Origin: Actinoplanes sp. KI2
GTDB lineage: Bacteria; Actinomycetota; Actinomycetes; Mycobacteriales; Micromonosporaceae
Assembly: GCF_025630775.1 (NCBI RefSeq)
Contig: NZ_JAOSZE010000014.1
Span: forward strand, 1 to 64,000
Length of the DNA stretch: 64,000 bases
Direction: 5' to 3'
Within the stretch, counting starts at the first letter, position 1, and every line of letters begins with the position of its first letter. The position numbers were made by a program, and so were the translations under genes. Positions 1-7,873 of the stretch are shown here, one piece after another. A model generated the notes under the pieces. It saw only the letters and a program-made list of their open reading frames with translations. It was not told where the DNA came from and made no database searches.

Positions 1-10
1 GCTTGTTCCA

Positions 11-871
11 ATGTTGCTGACAGCCGCGTTGGCGTACGCCCGGCACGGAATCCCCGTCCTGCCGGTGCACACGCCTGACCCGAGCGGCGGCTGTTCCTGC
101 GATCGAGGAGTCCACTGTGACCGGCCGGGCAAGCATCCCCGGCTGCGACACGGCCTCACCGAGGCCACCACCGATCCACGCCTCATCGACGTGTGGTGGT
201 CCCGCTGGCCCGACGCGAATGTCGGGCTGCGCACCGGGGTCACGATGGACGTGGCCGACATCGACTCGGCCGAGGGCTGGCACGGCCTCACCCACCTCCT
301 CGGCGGACAGCTGCCGGCCGGCCCGCGGGTGCGCACCGGCAGCGGCGGGTGGCATCTGTGGTTCCACCCGATGGGCTTCGGCAATCGGGTGGGCCTGCTC
401 CCCGGCCTCGACTGGCGCGGCGCGGGCGGCTATGTGGTCGCCCCACCGTCCCGGCACGCCACCGGCGGCGACTATCGCTGGGTGCGCCGCCCGGGCGACA
501 CGCTGCCGGTCGGGCCGGCCGCCCTCCGCGACCTGATCGAGGGCCCGCCGCCGCCCGCGCACCGGACGACCACGCACCGGACGATCGCGCACCCCGATCG
601 ATACGCGCAGGCCGCCCTGACGGCCGAGTCCGAACGGGTGGCGTCCGCGCCGGTCGGCACCCGCAACGACACGCTCAACCGGGCGGCGTTCGCGCTCGGC
701 CGGCTGGTCGGTGCGGGCCTGCTCGACCCGGGCGACGCCGTTCGCGAGCTGGACGCGGCCGCCCGGCGGTGCGGGCTGGCACGCGCCGAGATCCGGCGCA
801 CGATCCGGTCGGGGCTCGTCGCGGGTCGACGGTCACCGATCGATCCCGATGCGGGCCGACGCGTGGCGTGA
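11..871 (+). CDS. Bifunctional DNA primase/polymerase (prim-pol) domain protein
   Basis: This 286-aa protein looks like the N-terminal catalytic domain of the bifunctional DNA primase/polymerase family (archaeo-eukaryotic primase fold), which makes RNA/DNA primers and extends them. Visible marks are an N-terminal segment with an early proline-rich loop and clustered cysteines (about residues 28-36), an acidic motif DVADID at about 80-85 suited to metal binding, and the family motif GSGGWHLWF at about 110-118 with its histidine. A helical tail (about 200-280) follows, but there is no helicase domain, so it is shorter than the plasmid- and phage-type fusions. Such stand-alone genes are common in actinomycete chromosomes. 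Only ten bases precede the start, so an earlier start cannot be excluded. The family assignment is firm; the cellular role is unknown. Confidence 0.85.
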   Translation: MLLTAALAYARHGIPVLPVHTPDPSGGCSCDRGVHCDRPGKHPRLRHGLTEATTDPRLIDVWWSRWPDANVGLRTGVTMDVADIDSAEGWHGLTHLLGGQLPAGPRVRTGSGGWHLWFHPMGFGNRVGLLPGLDWRGAGGYVVAPPSRHATGGDYRWVRRPGDTLPVGPAALRDLIEGPPPPAHRTTTHRTIAHPDRYAQAALTAESERVASAPVGTRNDTLNRAAFALGRLVGAGLLDPGDAVRELDAAARRCGLARAEIRRTIRSGLVAGRRSPIDPDAGRRVA

Positions 872-898
872 GCGGCTGTTTGCCCCAATGATGGGGGC

Positions 899-1573
899 AT
901 GACCGATCAACGCGGACTGAAACCGTACGACGTGGACGTCGCCGTCGACGCGGGCCGGGACGAGGTGTGGGAGGCGGTGACGCAGCCCGCCGTGCTGCGC
1001 CAATGGTTCGGTTGGGACTACGACGATCTCGATGCCGAGATCCGGCAGATCTTCGTCGACGAGGCGACCCTGCTGGCGCCCGAGCGGATGGGCTGGGCCG
1101 ACGGCTCCTACCTCGAGGTCAGCGGCGACGACGACCGGGCCCGGGTGCGGGTGTCCCGCGAGGGCTCGGGCCCGCGCGGCCCGGAGCGGTACGACGCGAT
1201 CGAGGAGGGCTGGCGCGCGTTCCTGATCCAGCTGCGGTACCTGCTGAGCGCACGCCCGACCGGCCGCCGCCGCACCCTGTACCTGACCGGCGAGACGACC
1301 GGCAGGCAGGCGCTCGGGCTGGCCGAGGGCGGCTGGGAGCGCGTCGGCCCGCGGGTCGCCTGGACGGTCGACGCCGAGGGCCACCTGGTGGTGGTCGCCG
1401 GGCGGGTGCCGCTGGACCGGCCGGAGGCGGCGCGCATGGAGGTGACGGTGTCGACGTTCGGGCTGGACGACGCGGCCTTCGCGGGCCACCGCGAGGAGTG
1501 GGCCAAGCGATGGGCGCCGCTCGCCGCGGGCGCCGAGGTGACCACGGCCGCCGACCCTTCGCCGGAGAACTGA
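899..1573 (+). CDS. SRPBCC (START/AHSA1-like) domain protein
   Basis: The 224-aa product opens with the typical AHSA1-like pattern: a short beta strand, then DEVWEAVTQPAVLRQWFGW (about residues 20-38), the helix and 'W' hallmark of SRPBCC ligand-binding proteins. The family forms a helix-grip fold with a hydrophobic cavity, and its members serve as lipid-binding proteins, cyclases or stress-linked regulators. Here it is longer than the usual ~150 aa and the second half is less typical, so the ligand cannot be guessed. It starts with ATG 27 bp after the prim-pol gene in the same direction. Its stop codon lies inside the first unit of a degenerate 26-bp repeat array. Confidence 0.7.
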   Translation: MTDQRGLKPYDVDVAVDAGRDEVWEAVTQPAVLRQWFGWDYDDLDAEIRQIFVDEATLLAPERMGWADGSYLEVSGDDDRARVRVSREGSGPRGPERYDAIEEGWRAFLIQLRYLLSARPTGRRRTLYLTGETTGRQALGLAEGGWERVGPRVAWTVDAEGHLVVVAGRVPLDRPEAARMEVTVSTFGLDDAAFAGHREEWAKRWAPLAAGAEVTTAADPSPEN

Positions 1574-1790
1574 CCCGGCTGCCCCTCGCCGGAGCCGACC
1601 CGCCGACCCGCTCCCTCCCCCGGAGAGCCGCCCCCGCCGGCCCGCTCCCCCGCCCCAGAGAGCCGCTCCGCCGACCCGCCCCCGCCGGAGAGCGGCCCCC
1701 GCTCGCGCTCGCCGGAGAGGAGAGCCGACCCGCTCGCCCCCGACGGAGAACTGACCCACTCGCCCCCGACGGAGAGCTGACCCGGCCACC
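1557..1790. repeat. Degenerate ~26-bp tandem repeat array over a gene end
   Basis: The 337-bp gap between the SRPBCC gene and the phosphatase gene is largely filled by degenerate copies of a unit resembling CGCCGGAGAACTGACCCG followed by CTCGCCCC. The clearest neighbours are at 1741 and 1767 (26 bp apart). The first copy (from about 1557) contains the TGA of the upstream gene. The middle copies are shortened or scrambled. No gene is seen here on either strand. Confidence 0.7.
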
Positions 1791-1909
1791 GCCGGCGCAC
1801 CGGATCCGTCCGGTTTGGCCTGCGTGCGGTGCCCGGATGGGATGAACGGAGGGTCGATCCGACGTTCGCGGGCCGGTAGCCTGTCAGGTCTGGGCGGCCG
1901 GGGGGCGAC

Positions 1910-3715
1910 GTGCTGCGGGGAGACTTGGTCGAGACAGTGAAAGGCGTTCTCGCGCATCCGGAACGTCTGCGGGCGGTTCGGCGGCTTGGGGTGGGCGCGC
2001 GCGCCGATGCGGCATTTGACCGCATTGCCGTGCTGGTCGAGCGCCTGATCGAGACGCCGGTCGCGCTCGTGACGGTGCTCGGCGCCGATCGGCAGTACCT
2101 ACCCGGACAGACCGGTCTGCCCGGTCCGCTGGCCGAGGCGCGGGAGATGCCACTCAGCCACTCGCTCAGCCGGCACGTGGTCGAGGACGGAGAGCTGCTG
2201 ATCGTCCCGGACACCAGGGTCGACCCACGGATGCGGGACAGCCCGGCGGTGCACGAGCTGAGGTTCGTGGCGTACGCGGGCGTACCGCTCACCGATTCGG
2301 ACGGACACGTGCTCGGCACCCTGGCGGTGATGGATTCCGAGCCGCGGGCCTGGACCCGCAGCGAGGTCGCGCTCCTGGTCGAGCTGGGCGAGGTCTGCTC
2401 GTCCGAGCTGCGGCTGCGCATCGCCCGGGAGATAGCGGACGAGGCACGCCGGGCCGCGGAGTCGGCGCACGACCAGCTCAGCCTGCTCGGCGAGCTGACC
2501 GAGACGCTGACCGCCACGATGGACATCGACGAGTCGCTCGGGCGGCTCGGGCAGACGGTCGCCGGACGGCTGGCCGACTGGTGCGTGGTGGCGCTGGCCG
2601 AACCGTCGGGGACGGTCCGCCACGTGTCGGCGGCCCACCACGACCCGGCGTACGCGGAATCGGTGCAACACCTCGCCCGGCTCGCCGCCGCGGCGCCCCG
2701 GGAGATGAAGTCGCTGGTCGCGGCCGTGCAACGCGCCGCGCTGCCGATCCGGGCGGAGGCGGCCGACCCGGCACTGCTGCGCGCTCGCATCCGGCCCGCC
2801 GAGGTCGCCGAGGTCGCCGAACGGATCGGTCTCGGCTCCTACCTGATCGCGCCGATCACCGCCCCGGTCGGCCGACGCATCGTCGGCGTGGTGATCCTGG
2901 TCAACGGCCCGGACCGGCGGCCGTTCGGCGAGGCGGAGGAGCGCACGGCCGTGGAGATCGGCCGCCGCGCCGGGCTCGCCGTCGACAACAACCGGCTCTA
3001 CCGGCGGCAGCGCCACGTCGCCGAGGTGCTGCAGCAGAGCATGCTGCCCGAGCTGCCGGAGATCCCGGGCATCGAGCTGTACGCCCGGTACCTCCCGGCG
3101 CAGAGTGGCGCGGCGGTCGGCGGCGACTGGTACGACGCGTTCGTCCAGCCGGACGGCAGCGTCATGCTCGCCGTCGGTGACGTCGCCGGCCACGACATCG
3201 AGGCCGCCGCCACCATGGGTCAGGTCCGCAACCTGGTGCGCGGCGACGCTTACGGCCGCGACGACGAGCCCGGCCCTCTCCTCGCCCAGCTCGACCGCGC
3301 GCTACACGGCCTCGGCATGCCCGCCGCCGCGACCGCCGTGCTGGTCCGGCTGCGCCGCGACGACGACGGTTACGACCTCACTTTCGCCAACGCGGGCCAT
3401 CCCCCGCCCGTCCTGCTGCGGCCCGACGGCGAGGTCGAGGTCTGGTGGGAGACGCCCGAGCCGCTGCTCGGCCTCGTCCCCCGCGACGAGCGCAGCACCT
3501 ATCGCCGACGCATACCGCCCGGCTCGGCGCTCATGCTCTACACCGACGGGCTCGTCGAAAGCCCGGCGCAACTCATCGACGACGGCATCCGCCGCATCCG
3601 CGAGGCGATCGGCGGGAAAGCCGCCCTCCCCACCGACGACCTGTGCACCCTCCTCCTCTCCACCGCCCCCCGCCGCGACGACGACGTGGCGATCCTGGTC
3701 ATCCGAGTCAGCTGA
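1910..3715 (+). CDS. GAF-GAF-SpoIIE family PP2C-type serine phosphatase
   Basis: The 601-aa protein has three modules. Residues ~45-180 are a GAF sensor (with LPGQTGLPG, LSHSLSRHVV and 'FVAYAGVPL', typical of this actinobacterial GAF subtype). Residues ~205-365 are a second GAF-like segment, and ~390-600 are a SpoIIE/RsbU-type PP2C phosphatase. The metal-binding motifs are visible: GGDWYD (about 405), AVGDVAGHD (about 423), 'LYTDGLVE' and the terminal 'DDDVAILVI'. Such enzymes dephosphorylate anti-anti-sigma factors in partner-switching networks. No RsbW/RsbV partner is adjacent, so its target is encoded elsewhere. The GTG start is chosen because the reading frame opens there; a downstream start is possible. 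There is no transmembrane segment, so it is probably cytosolic. Confidence 0.88.
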   Translation: MLRGDLVETVKGVLAHPERLRAVRRLGVGARADAAFDRIAVLVERLIETPVALVTVLGADRQYLPGQTGLPGPLAEAREMPLSHSLSRHVVEDGELLIVPDTRVDPRMRDSPAVHELRFVAYAGVPLTDSDGHVLGTLAVMDSEPRAWTRSEVALLVELGEVCSSELRLRIAREIADEARRAAESAHDQLSLLGELTETLTATMDIDESLGRLGQTVAGRLADWCVVALAEPSGTVRHVSAAHHDPAYAESVQHLARLAAAAPREMKSLVAAVQRAALPIRAEAADPALLRARIRPAEVAEVAERIGLGSYLIAPITAPVGRRIVGVVILVNGPDRRPFGEAEERTAVEIGRRAGLAVDNNRLYRRQRHVAEVLQQSMLPELPEIPGIELYARYLPAQSGAAVGGDWYDAFVQPDGSVMLAVGDVAGHDIEAAATMGQVRNLVRGDAYGRDDEPGPLLAQLDRALHGLGMPAAATAVLVRLRRDDDGYDLTFANAGHPPPVLLRPDGEVEVWWETPEPLLGLVPRDERSTYRRRIPPGSALMLYTDGLVESPAQLIDDGIRRIREAIGGKAALPTDDLCTLLLSTAPRRDDDVAILVIRVS

Positions 3716-3756
3716 CCCGCTGCGAACAGCGTGGACCCGGCCCCAAGGGGAGAGTC

Positions 3757-3930
3757 AAGCGACCTCGCGGGCGGTCCCGGACGAGCGTCACGCGACCTCG
3801 CGGGCGGTCCCAGGCGAGCGTCAAGCGACCTCGCGGGCGGTCCCGGACGAGCGTCACGCGAGTTCGCGGGCGGTCCCAGGCGAGCGTCAAGCGACCTCGC
3901 GGCGATCCCGAGGGAGAGTCAATCGACCTC
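3757..3930. repeat. 33-bp tandem repeat array between convergent genes
   Basis: Six units with a strict 33-bp period start with GACCTCGCGGGCGGTCCC at 3761, 3794, 3827, 3860 (GAGTTCG variant), 3893 and 3925 (the last after 32 bp). Odd and even units alternate between GGACGAGCGTCACGC and AGGCGAGCGTCAAGC endings, so a 66-bp dimer was probably amplified. The array fills the gap between the phosphatase stop and the stop of the leftward gene, and its last unit runs into that gene's final codons. Units are contiguous with no spacers, so this is not a CRISPR. Confidence 0.9.
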
Positions 3931-5331
3931 GGGGCCGTCGATCGGCGGCCCACCGTGCGTCCACGGTGTGTCGGCCGGCTCGGGGAAAGCCGCGCCCGGC
4001 CGGTAAGCCTCGCTCAGCGTGGTCAGCAGCACCGACTCACCGACCGACGGAACGCTGCCCGGCTCGGCCACCAGCTTGCGGCCCATCCCGCCGGACAGTT
4101 CCAGCAGCACGTCGTGGCCGGTGGCGGTCGGTGTCACCGAGATGACCTTGGCCTTCTGCGCCGGGCGGGCCGGCGACGTCAACGACGCGCCCGCCTCGAC
4201 CCGTACCGTCTCGGTGGTGGCCACCATGATGCGCGGGCGAAGGACGGGACGCTTCCCGGTGTCGTCCACGCGGTCCGGGTCGGCCAGCGTCACCACCCCG
4301 CCGAACGCGGCCCCGGCCAGGCGATACTCGGCCATCACCAGCGGGTCGTCGAAGGCGCGCTGCACGGCGTAGCGGGCCGCCGCGTTCTCCAGCCGCTGCA
4401 ACCGGGCCGCCGCGGCCACCGCACCGTCCCGGCGGGGCTGCGGAGCGCCGTCCTCGGCGAGGTGCTGCACGTACGCCGAGTACGCGTCCCGGTCCCCGTC
4501 CCACCGCGCCCCGACCCGGTCGCCCGGCGGGAGCGTGCGAAGCCGATCGAGCGCCCGCCACATCCCCGCCCAGGTAGGCAGCAGCAGCTCGTGCAGAACG
4601 GCCCGCAGGCTCGGATCCGAGTTGCTGATCAGCGGCGCCAGCACGCGGTTGTCGAAGTCGGGATCGGTGGCCGGGCCGGCGACCGGACCCCGCTCGGCCT
4701 CCCGCGCGGCGTCGGCGCCCGACTCGATCCAGGCGAGCAGGGAGCCGAGGTGGTTGTCCTCGGCCCCGCTCTGCCCGGTCGCCCAGTGCAGCATCAGGGC
4801 CTGCACCGTGGTGGGCAGCAGCGCCGAGCCCGGCACCTCGGACGACCCGGCCAGGAAGGTCAGCCACCGCCCGAGCAGCGGCACCGAGGCCGGAACCGGG
4901 TGGTCGCCGTCCACCCGGCGGAAGCGGGTCGACCGGCCGAACAACCGGAGAAAGTCGATGCCGCCGGTGTTGGGCACCCAGACCTGCGGTGCGTCGACGA
5001 AGCGGTACCGCACGTCCCGCCCCCGGTCGACCGCCACCGCCTCGGACTCGCCGGCGAACGACTCCAGGTACGGCACCAGGTGCCCGGCCAGCTCGGCGGC
5101 GAACGCGAACCGCTCGTCCCGGTTGCGCGGCTGCTCGACGACCAGCAGCCGCGGCTCGGCGGCCGAGGTGCCGACCATGGCGGCCAGCGGCGCGTTGGCC
5201 TCCCCGGCCATGGCCAGCGGAATCAGGACGAAGGGCCGGTCGTGCACGTGTAGGTGGCGCACGGTGGCGATGGGCTGCGCCCGCCCGGCCGTGAACGCCT
5301 CTGCCCGGGCGAGCGCGACCAGCGTGCTCAC
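3919..5331 (-). CDS. Unrecognised protein, third gene of the nuclease operon
   Basis: I do not recognise this ~470-aa protein. It is soluble (no signal peptide or membrane segment), with a mixed alpha/beta N-terminal half (for example FVLIPLAMAGEANAPLAAMVG and LLVVEQPRNRDERFAFAAEL), an alanine-rich helical middle, and a beta-rich C-terminus rich in valine and threonine (about 370-450). It is the last gene of a leftward operon with the RecB/Cas4-like nuclease, so it may be that nuclease's partner. The start is ambiguous because the upstream junction is duplicated: the GTG at 5331 gives VSTLVALARAEAF, and another GTG at 5400 is in frame. The GTG at 5331 is chosen because it keeps the protein outside the repeat. 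The reading frame runs further upstream, but that part overlaps the nuclease gene and is arginine-rich in an out-of-frame way. Confidence 0.75.
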   Translation of the reverse strand: MSTLVALARAEAFTAGRAQPIATVRHLHVHDRPFVLIPLAMAGEANAPLAAMVGTSAAEPRLLVVEQPRNRDERFAFAAELAGHLVPYLESFAGESEAVAVDRGRDVRYRFVDAPQVWVPNTGGIDFLRLFGRSTRFRRVDGDHPVPASVPLLGRWLTFLAGSSEVPGSALLPTTVQALMLHWATGQSGAEDNHLGSLLAWIESGADAAREAERGPVAGPATDPDFDNRVLAPLISNSDPSLRAVLHELLLPTWAGMWRALDRLRTLPPGDRVGARWDGDRDAYSAYVQHLAEDGAPQPRRDGAVAAAARLQRLENAAARYAVQRAFDDPLVMAEYRLAGAAFGGVVTLADPDRVDDTGKRPVLRPRIMVATTETVRVEAGASLTSPARPAQKAKVISVTPTATGHDVLLELSGGMGRKLVAEPGSVPSVGESVLLTTLSEAYRPGAAFPEPADTPWTHGGPPIDGPEVD

Positions 5332-5450
5332 CCGAACGCCTCGGCGAGCGCGACCAACGTGCTCACCCGAGCGCCTCGGCAGCGCGACCAGCGTGCCCAC
5401 CCAAACGCCTCGGCGAGCGCGACCAGCGTGCTCACCCGAGCGCCTCGGCA
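5311..5450 (-). repeat. Fourfold duplicated stop/start junction (~35-bp units)
   Basis: Read on the minus strand, four near-identical units contain GAGGCG(C/T)T(C/T)GGGTGAGCACG followed by CTGGTCGCGCTCGCC. The unit furthest upstream carries the real TGA of the nuclease gene (5432-5434) overlapping a GTG, the usual translational-coupling GTGA. The next unit has GTGG instead of GTGA and a one-base-shorter tail. The third and fourth again have GTGA, and the fourth opens the downstream gene. Each intact unit therefore encodes a start followed by VSTLVALAEAFG and, after the third unit, a stop that overlaps the next start. Confidence 0.9.
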
Positions 5451-6460
5451 CGCAGCCGGGCCGCCTGCCGCAGCAGCGCCGCCGCCTCCGCCTGCTCGGA
5501 CGACGGTTCGACCAGTCCACGGGCCAGATCGAGTGCCACCGAGACCTCCTCGATCCCGCCGAGCGACTCCCGCACCGACCGCCCGAACGCCGCGGTGGAC
5601 CCCGAGGCTTCGCTCCGGCAATACACCGACATCTCACAGAACGACAGGCACTCGGGGGCATAGCGGGCGGCCAGCGCGGCCAGCGAGGAGACCAGGGCCG
5701 ACGGCGGCAGCGCCAGGTCGAAGGAGACCGACTCGGGCAGCGCCTCGATCAGCGCGGAGACCGACGACAACCGCGACAACTGCCGGCGCAGGGTGGCGAG
5801 CTGCTTGCGCACGTCCAGCACCACCGCGACCGGCTGGAGCGAGAAATTCTCCGGGCAGACCAGGACCACCTCGTGACTGACCCGGTCCTCACCCAGCAGC
5901 GCCCGCAGCGCCAGCACGTACACCGCGGCCTGCACCGCCGCCGACGACACCGCCGCCGCGTCCGCCTGCCCGTCCACGATCGCGAACGACTTGATCTCGA
6001 CGACCCGCAGCCGGCCCTCACCCTGGAACGCGATCAGATCCGGCTCGAGGAAGACCGTCCGGCCCGCGAGCTCGAGCGTCAGCAACGGATGGTCGATCAG
6101 CCCGGAGACCGAGGAGGCCAGCAGCTCACGGGTGCGGCCGTGGCGCGCCCCGAGCGTGTCGTCGGAGTCCGCGCCGAGGTCGTGATACCCGATCATTCCG
6201 ACGTCGAGCACCGAGCGCAGCAGCGCGCAGTCGTCCGCCTTCAGCATGGCCTCGAAGGCGTTCCCGCGCGCCAGGGCGAACCGCGACTGCCCGAAGCTGC
6301 CCGGAAATCCGACTCGGGACGCCAGCGCGACCTTGTCCACCCCGGCGGCGTCCAGCACCGCGCGCCGTGAGCACCCCGGATTTCCGGTCAGGGCGGCGAT
6401 GGTGCGCGCGTTGTGCCGCTTCGCCGGCGTCGAGCCGCGCAGCCGATCTATCTGGTTCAT
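5432..6460 (-). CDS. RecB/Cas4-like PD-(D/E)XK nuclease with Fe-S cysteines
   Basis: The 342-aa product (ATG at 6460, overlapping the upstream stop as ATGA) has all the RecB-family nuclease motifs. These are GNAFE at about 67-70, the catalytic acid in EPD at about 139-141, the VVEIK core with E155 and K157, and the QxxxY motif (Q177, Y181). It also has the cysteine arrangement of Fe-S nucleases such as AddB and Cas4: one cysteine before the nuclease core (C30 in NPGC) and three after it (C271, C275, C281, spaced C-x3-C-x5-C). A DNA exo- or endonuclease with a 4Fe-4S cluster is therefore expected. No helicase domain is fused. The neighbours are two unrecognised genes read in the same direction with overlapping stop/start codons, and no cas1/cas2 or RecB-like helicase is nearby. 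The nuclease fold is well supported; its biological role is not known. Confidence 0.85.
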   Translation of the reverse strand: MNQIDRLRGSTPAKRHNARTIAALTGNPGCSRRAVLDAAGVDKVALASRVGFPGSFGQSRFALARGNAFEAMLKADDCALLRSVLDVGMIGYHDLGADSDDTLGARHGRTRELLASSVSGLIDHPLLTLELAGRTVFLEPDLIAFQGEGRLRVVEIKSFAIVDGQADAAAVSSAAVQAAVYVLALRALLGEDRVSHEVVLVCPENFSLQPVAVVLDVRKQLATLRRQLSRLSSVSALIEALPESVSFDLALPPSALVSSLAALAARYAPECLSFCEMSVYCRSEASGSTAAFGRSVRESLGGIEEVSVALDLARGLVEPSSEQAEAAALLRQAARLRAEALG

Positions 6461-7014
6461 CCGGTTCCCCGCTGATGGGGCACGACCGGGATGCCGTACA
6501 ACCGCTGCCGCTCGTCCAGATCGGCCGCCCGCGCCAGCGCCGCCTCCCGCCACTCGGCCTCCGCCGCGACCGCGGCCGTGAGCCGCGGGTCGGTCAGCGC
6601 GAGCCGCGCCGCCTCCGCAAGATCAAGGGCCTCCACCCCGTGCGGTACGCGCCGGGCCAGCTCCCGCAGCAGCCCCGCGGGCGCCCGCCCGCCGACCGGG
6701 GACATCGCCACGAACTCGGCGACCCGGACGATCATGGCAAGCTCGTCGGCGCGCCGGACGGCGGGAGTGACCAGTCGCTGGGCAAGTGGCCACTCCGCCA
6801 GCGCGACCAGTCCGCGCGCCGCGCGCAGGTCACCCGTGAGAGCGGCGCACAGGCCCGGCACCCGCTCCCGCGCCAGCGCCGCCACCGTCAGATCCCCGTC
6901 GAACAGCGCCGCGTGCACGTCCACCACGAGCCGGGCGCTCGCGGGCGCGCCGAGCAGCAGCAGCGCGTGCCGCGCCTGCTCGCCGGTGGTCGGTAGGGCG
7001 CTCAGATGGTTCAC
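6457..7014 (-). CDS. Unrecognised helical protein, first gene of the nuclease operon
   Basis: A 185-aa, alanine- and arginine-rich, almost all-helical protein of no family I can name. Its N-terminus (ALLLLGAPASARLVVDVHAA and the following 'LTVAALARERVPG') resembles a winged-helix module, and the rest looks like helical repeats. It heads the leftward nuclease operon, and its TGA (6457-6459) overlaps the nuclease ATG (6458-6460). The GTG at 7014 is preferred because a purine-rich stretch precedes it. A GTG at 7104 would add 30 residues of poor coding character that run into the probable promoter region shared with the divergent DUF427 gene. A role as regulator or DNA-binding adaptor for the nuclease is only a guess from position. 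Confidence 0.7.
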   Translation of the reverse strand: MNHLSALPTTGEQARHALLLLGAPASARLVVDVHAALFDGDLTVAALARERVPGLCAALTGDLRAARGLVALAEWPLAQRLVTPAVRRADELAMIVRVAEFVAMSPVGGRAPAGLLRELARRVPHGVEALDLAEAARLALTDPRLTAAVAAEAEWREAALARAADLDERQRLYGIPVVPHQRGTG

Positions 7015-7167
7015 CGGGCCACTCTCGTCGGGGGTCGCCGTGGCGGTCGACTCTAGATCTTCATACACCGAGGGGCAATGTGGGGACGAGTCGCCACGTT
7101 TCACTCACGATAGCGATTAAGGTTCGCATATCGGACGGCCGACCGGTTCCGCGCTACCTTCGACCGT

Positions 7168-7452
7168 ATGCCGAAGGCCATCTGGAACGACGAAGTTATC
7201 GCCGAGAGCGACGACACCGTGGTTGTCGAGGGCAACTACTACTTCCCGCGCGCATCCCTGCGGGAAGATCTGCTGGTTCCCTCGGAGACCCACACCGTCT
7301 GCCCGTGGAAGGGCAAAGCGTCCTACTACACGCTCTCGTCGAACGGGCAGACCGCGCAGGACGCGGTGTGGTTCTATCCCGAGCCGAAACCGGACGCCAA
7401 GGCCGTCCGCGACCGGGTCGCTTTCCGCAAGGACGTCCGCGTCGAGGTCTGA
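7168..7452 (+). CDS. DUF427 family protein
   Basis: This 94-aa protein matches the DUF427 (NTP-binding-like beta barrel) family over its whole length. It shows the opening 'AIWNDEVIAES', a central 'VEGNYYFPRASL' and the conserved CPWKGKASYY segment, followed by 'VWFYPEPKP'. The family is widespread in actinomycetes, and no reaction has been established. It is transcribed away from the nuclease operon across a ~150-bp intergenic region, and its ATG gives the expected family length. It ends 31 bp before the convergent small gene at 7484. Confidence 0.9.
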   Translation: MPKAIWNDEVIAESDDTVVVEGNYYFPRASLREDLLVPSETHTVCPWKGKASYYTLSSNGQTAQDAVWFYPEPKPDAKAVRDRVAFRKDVRVEV

Positions 7453-7483
7453 CCTCGGGACCGGAAAATCGCCGGCGGCCCGC

Positions 7484-7873
7484 TCACGCGATGCGCGGGT
7501 GGGCCTCCTCGATCGCCGAGACCTCCAGATAATCGAGCATGTCCCGCTGCTCCTCCGGCTCGAGCGCGCTGAACGCCTCGTAGGCCGACGCCCGAGAGTG
7601 CGCCGTCTCGGCCGCCAGCAGCGCGATGATCGCCGACCAGGCCAGCGAGACCCGGTCGAACAGCCGCGCGCGCCGCAACGAGGTCAGCCGGCTCAGCATC
7701 GCCACCTTCGTCGCCGCGTCGTCGTCGTGCGGGATCCGGTCGGAGAGCTCGAACAGCGCCTTCCCGCGATAGGGGTGCTCGGACTCGACCATCCGCGCCA
7801 GCTCGGCGTTGCTCATCCGATCGACCGGCGGCGCCGGCCCGCGCCGGGGCAGCTGGGGAACGTCAGCGGGCAC
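7484..7873 (-). CDS. Small helical protein of unknown function
   Basis: A 129-aa protein with a proline-rich start and then helices containing MSNAELARMVESEHPYRGKA and 'LEPEEQRDMLDYLEVSAIEE'. I do not recognise the family; the helix spacing could suit HEAT-like repeats. The GTG at 7873 has a good Shine-Dalgarno (GGAAGGGA) and overlaps the stop of the 68-aa gene before it, so the two are probably translated together. The pair is divergent from the FxsA-like precursor gene, so it might belong to that RiPP locus. That link is positional only. Confidence 0.6.
   Translation of the reverse strand: MPADVPQLPRRGPAPPVDRMSNAELARMVESEHPYRGKALFELSDRIPHDDDAATKVAMLSRLTSLRRARLFDRVSLAWSAIIALLAAETAHSRASAYEAFSALEPEEQRDMLDYLEVSAIEEAHPRIA

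Noticed and set aside
3757..3930. CRISPR array
   Set aside because: The repeat units are contiguous and no spacers of variable sequence separate them; no cas genes are near, and the Cas4-like nuclease has no Cas1/Cas2 partner.
3708..3953. Arginine-rich repetitive frames across the 33-bp array on both strands
   Set aside because: They are translations of the non-coding repeat in phases allowed by the 33-bp (11-codon) period; there is no ribosome site and no independent support.
5331..5661. N-terminal extension of the 470-aa gene (arginine-rich, up to 110 residues)
   Set aside because: It lies antiphase over the nuclease gene and its repeat; the sequence is typical of an out-of-frame reading of high-GC coding DNA.
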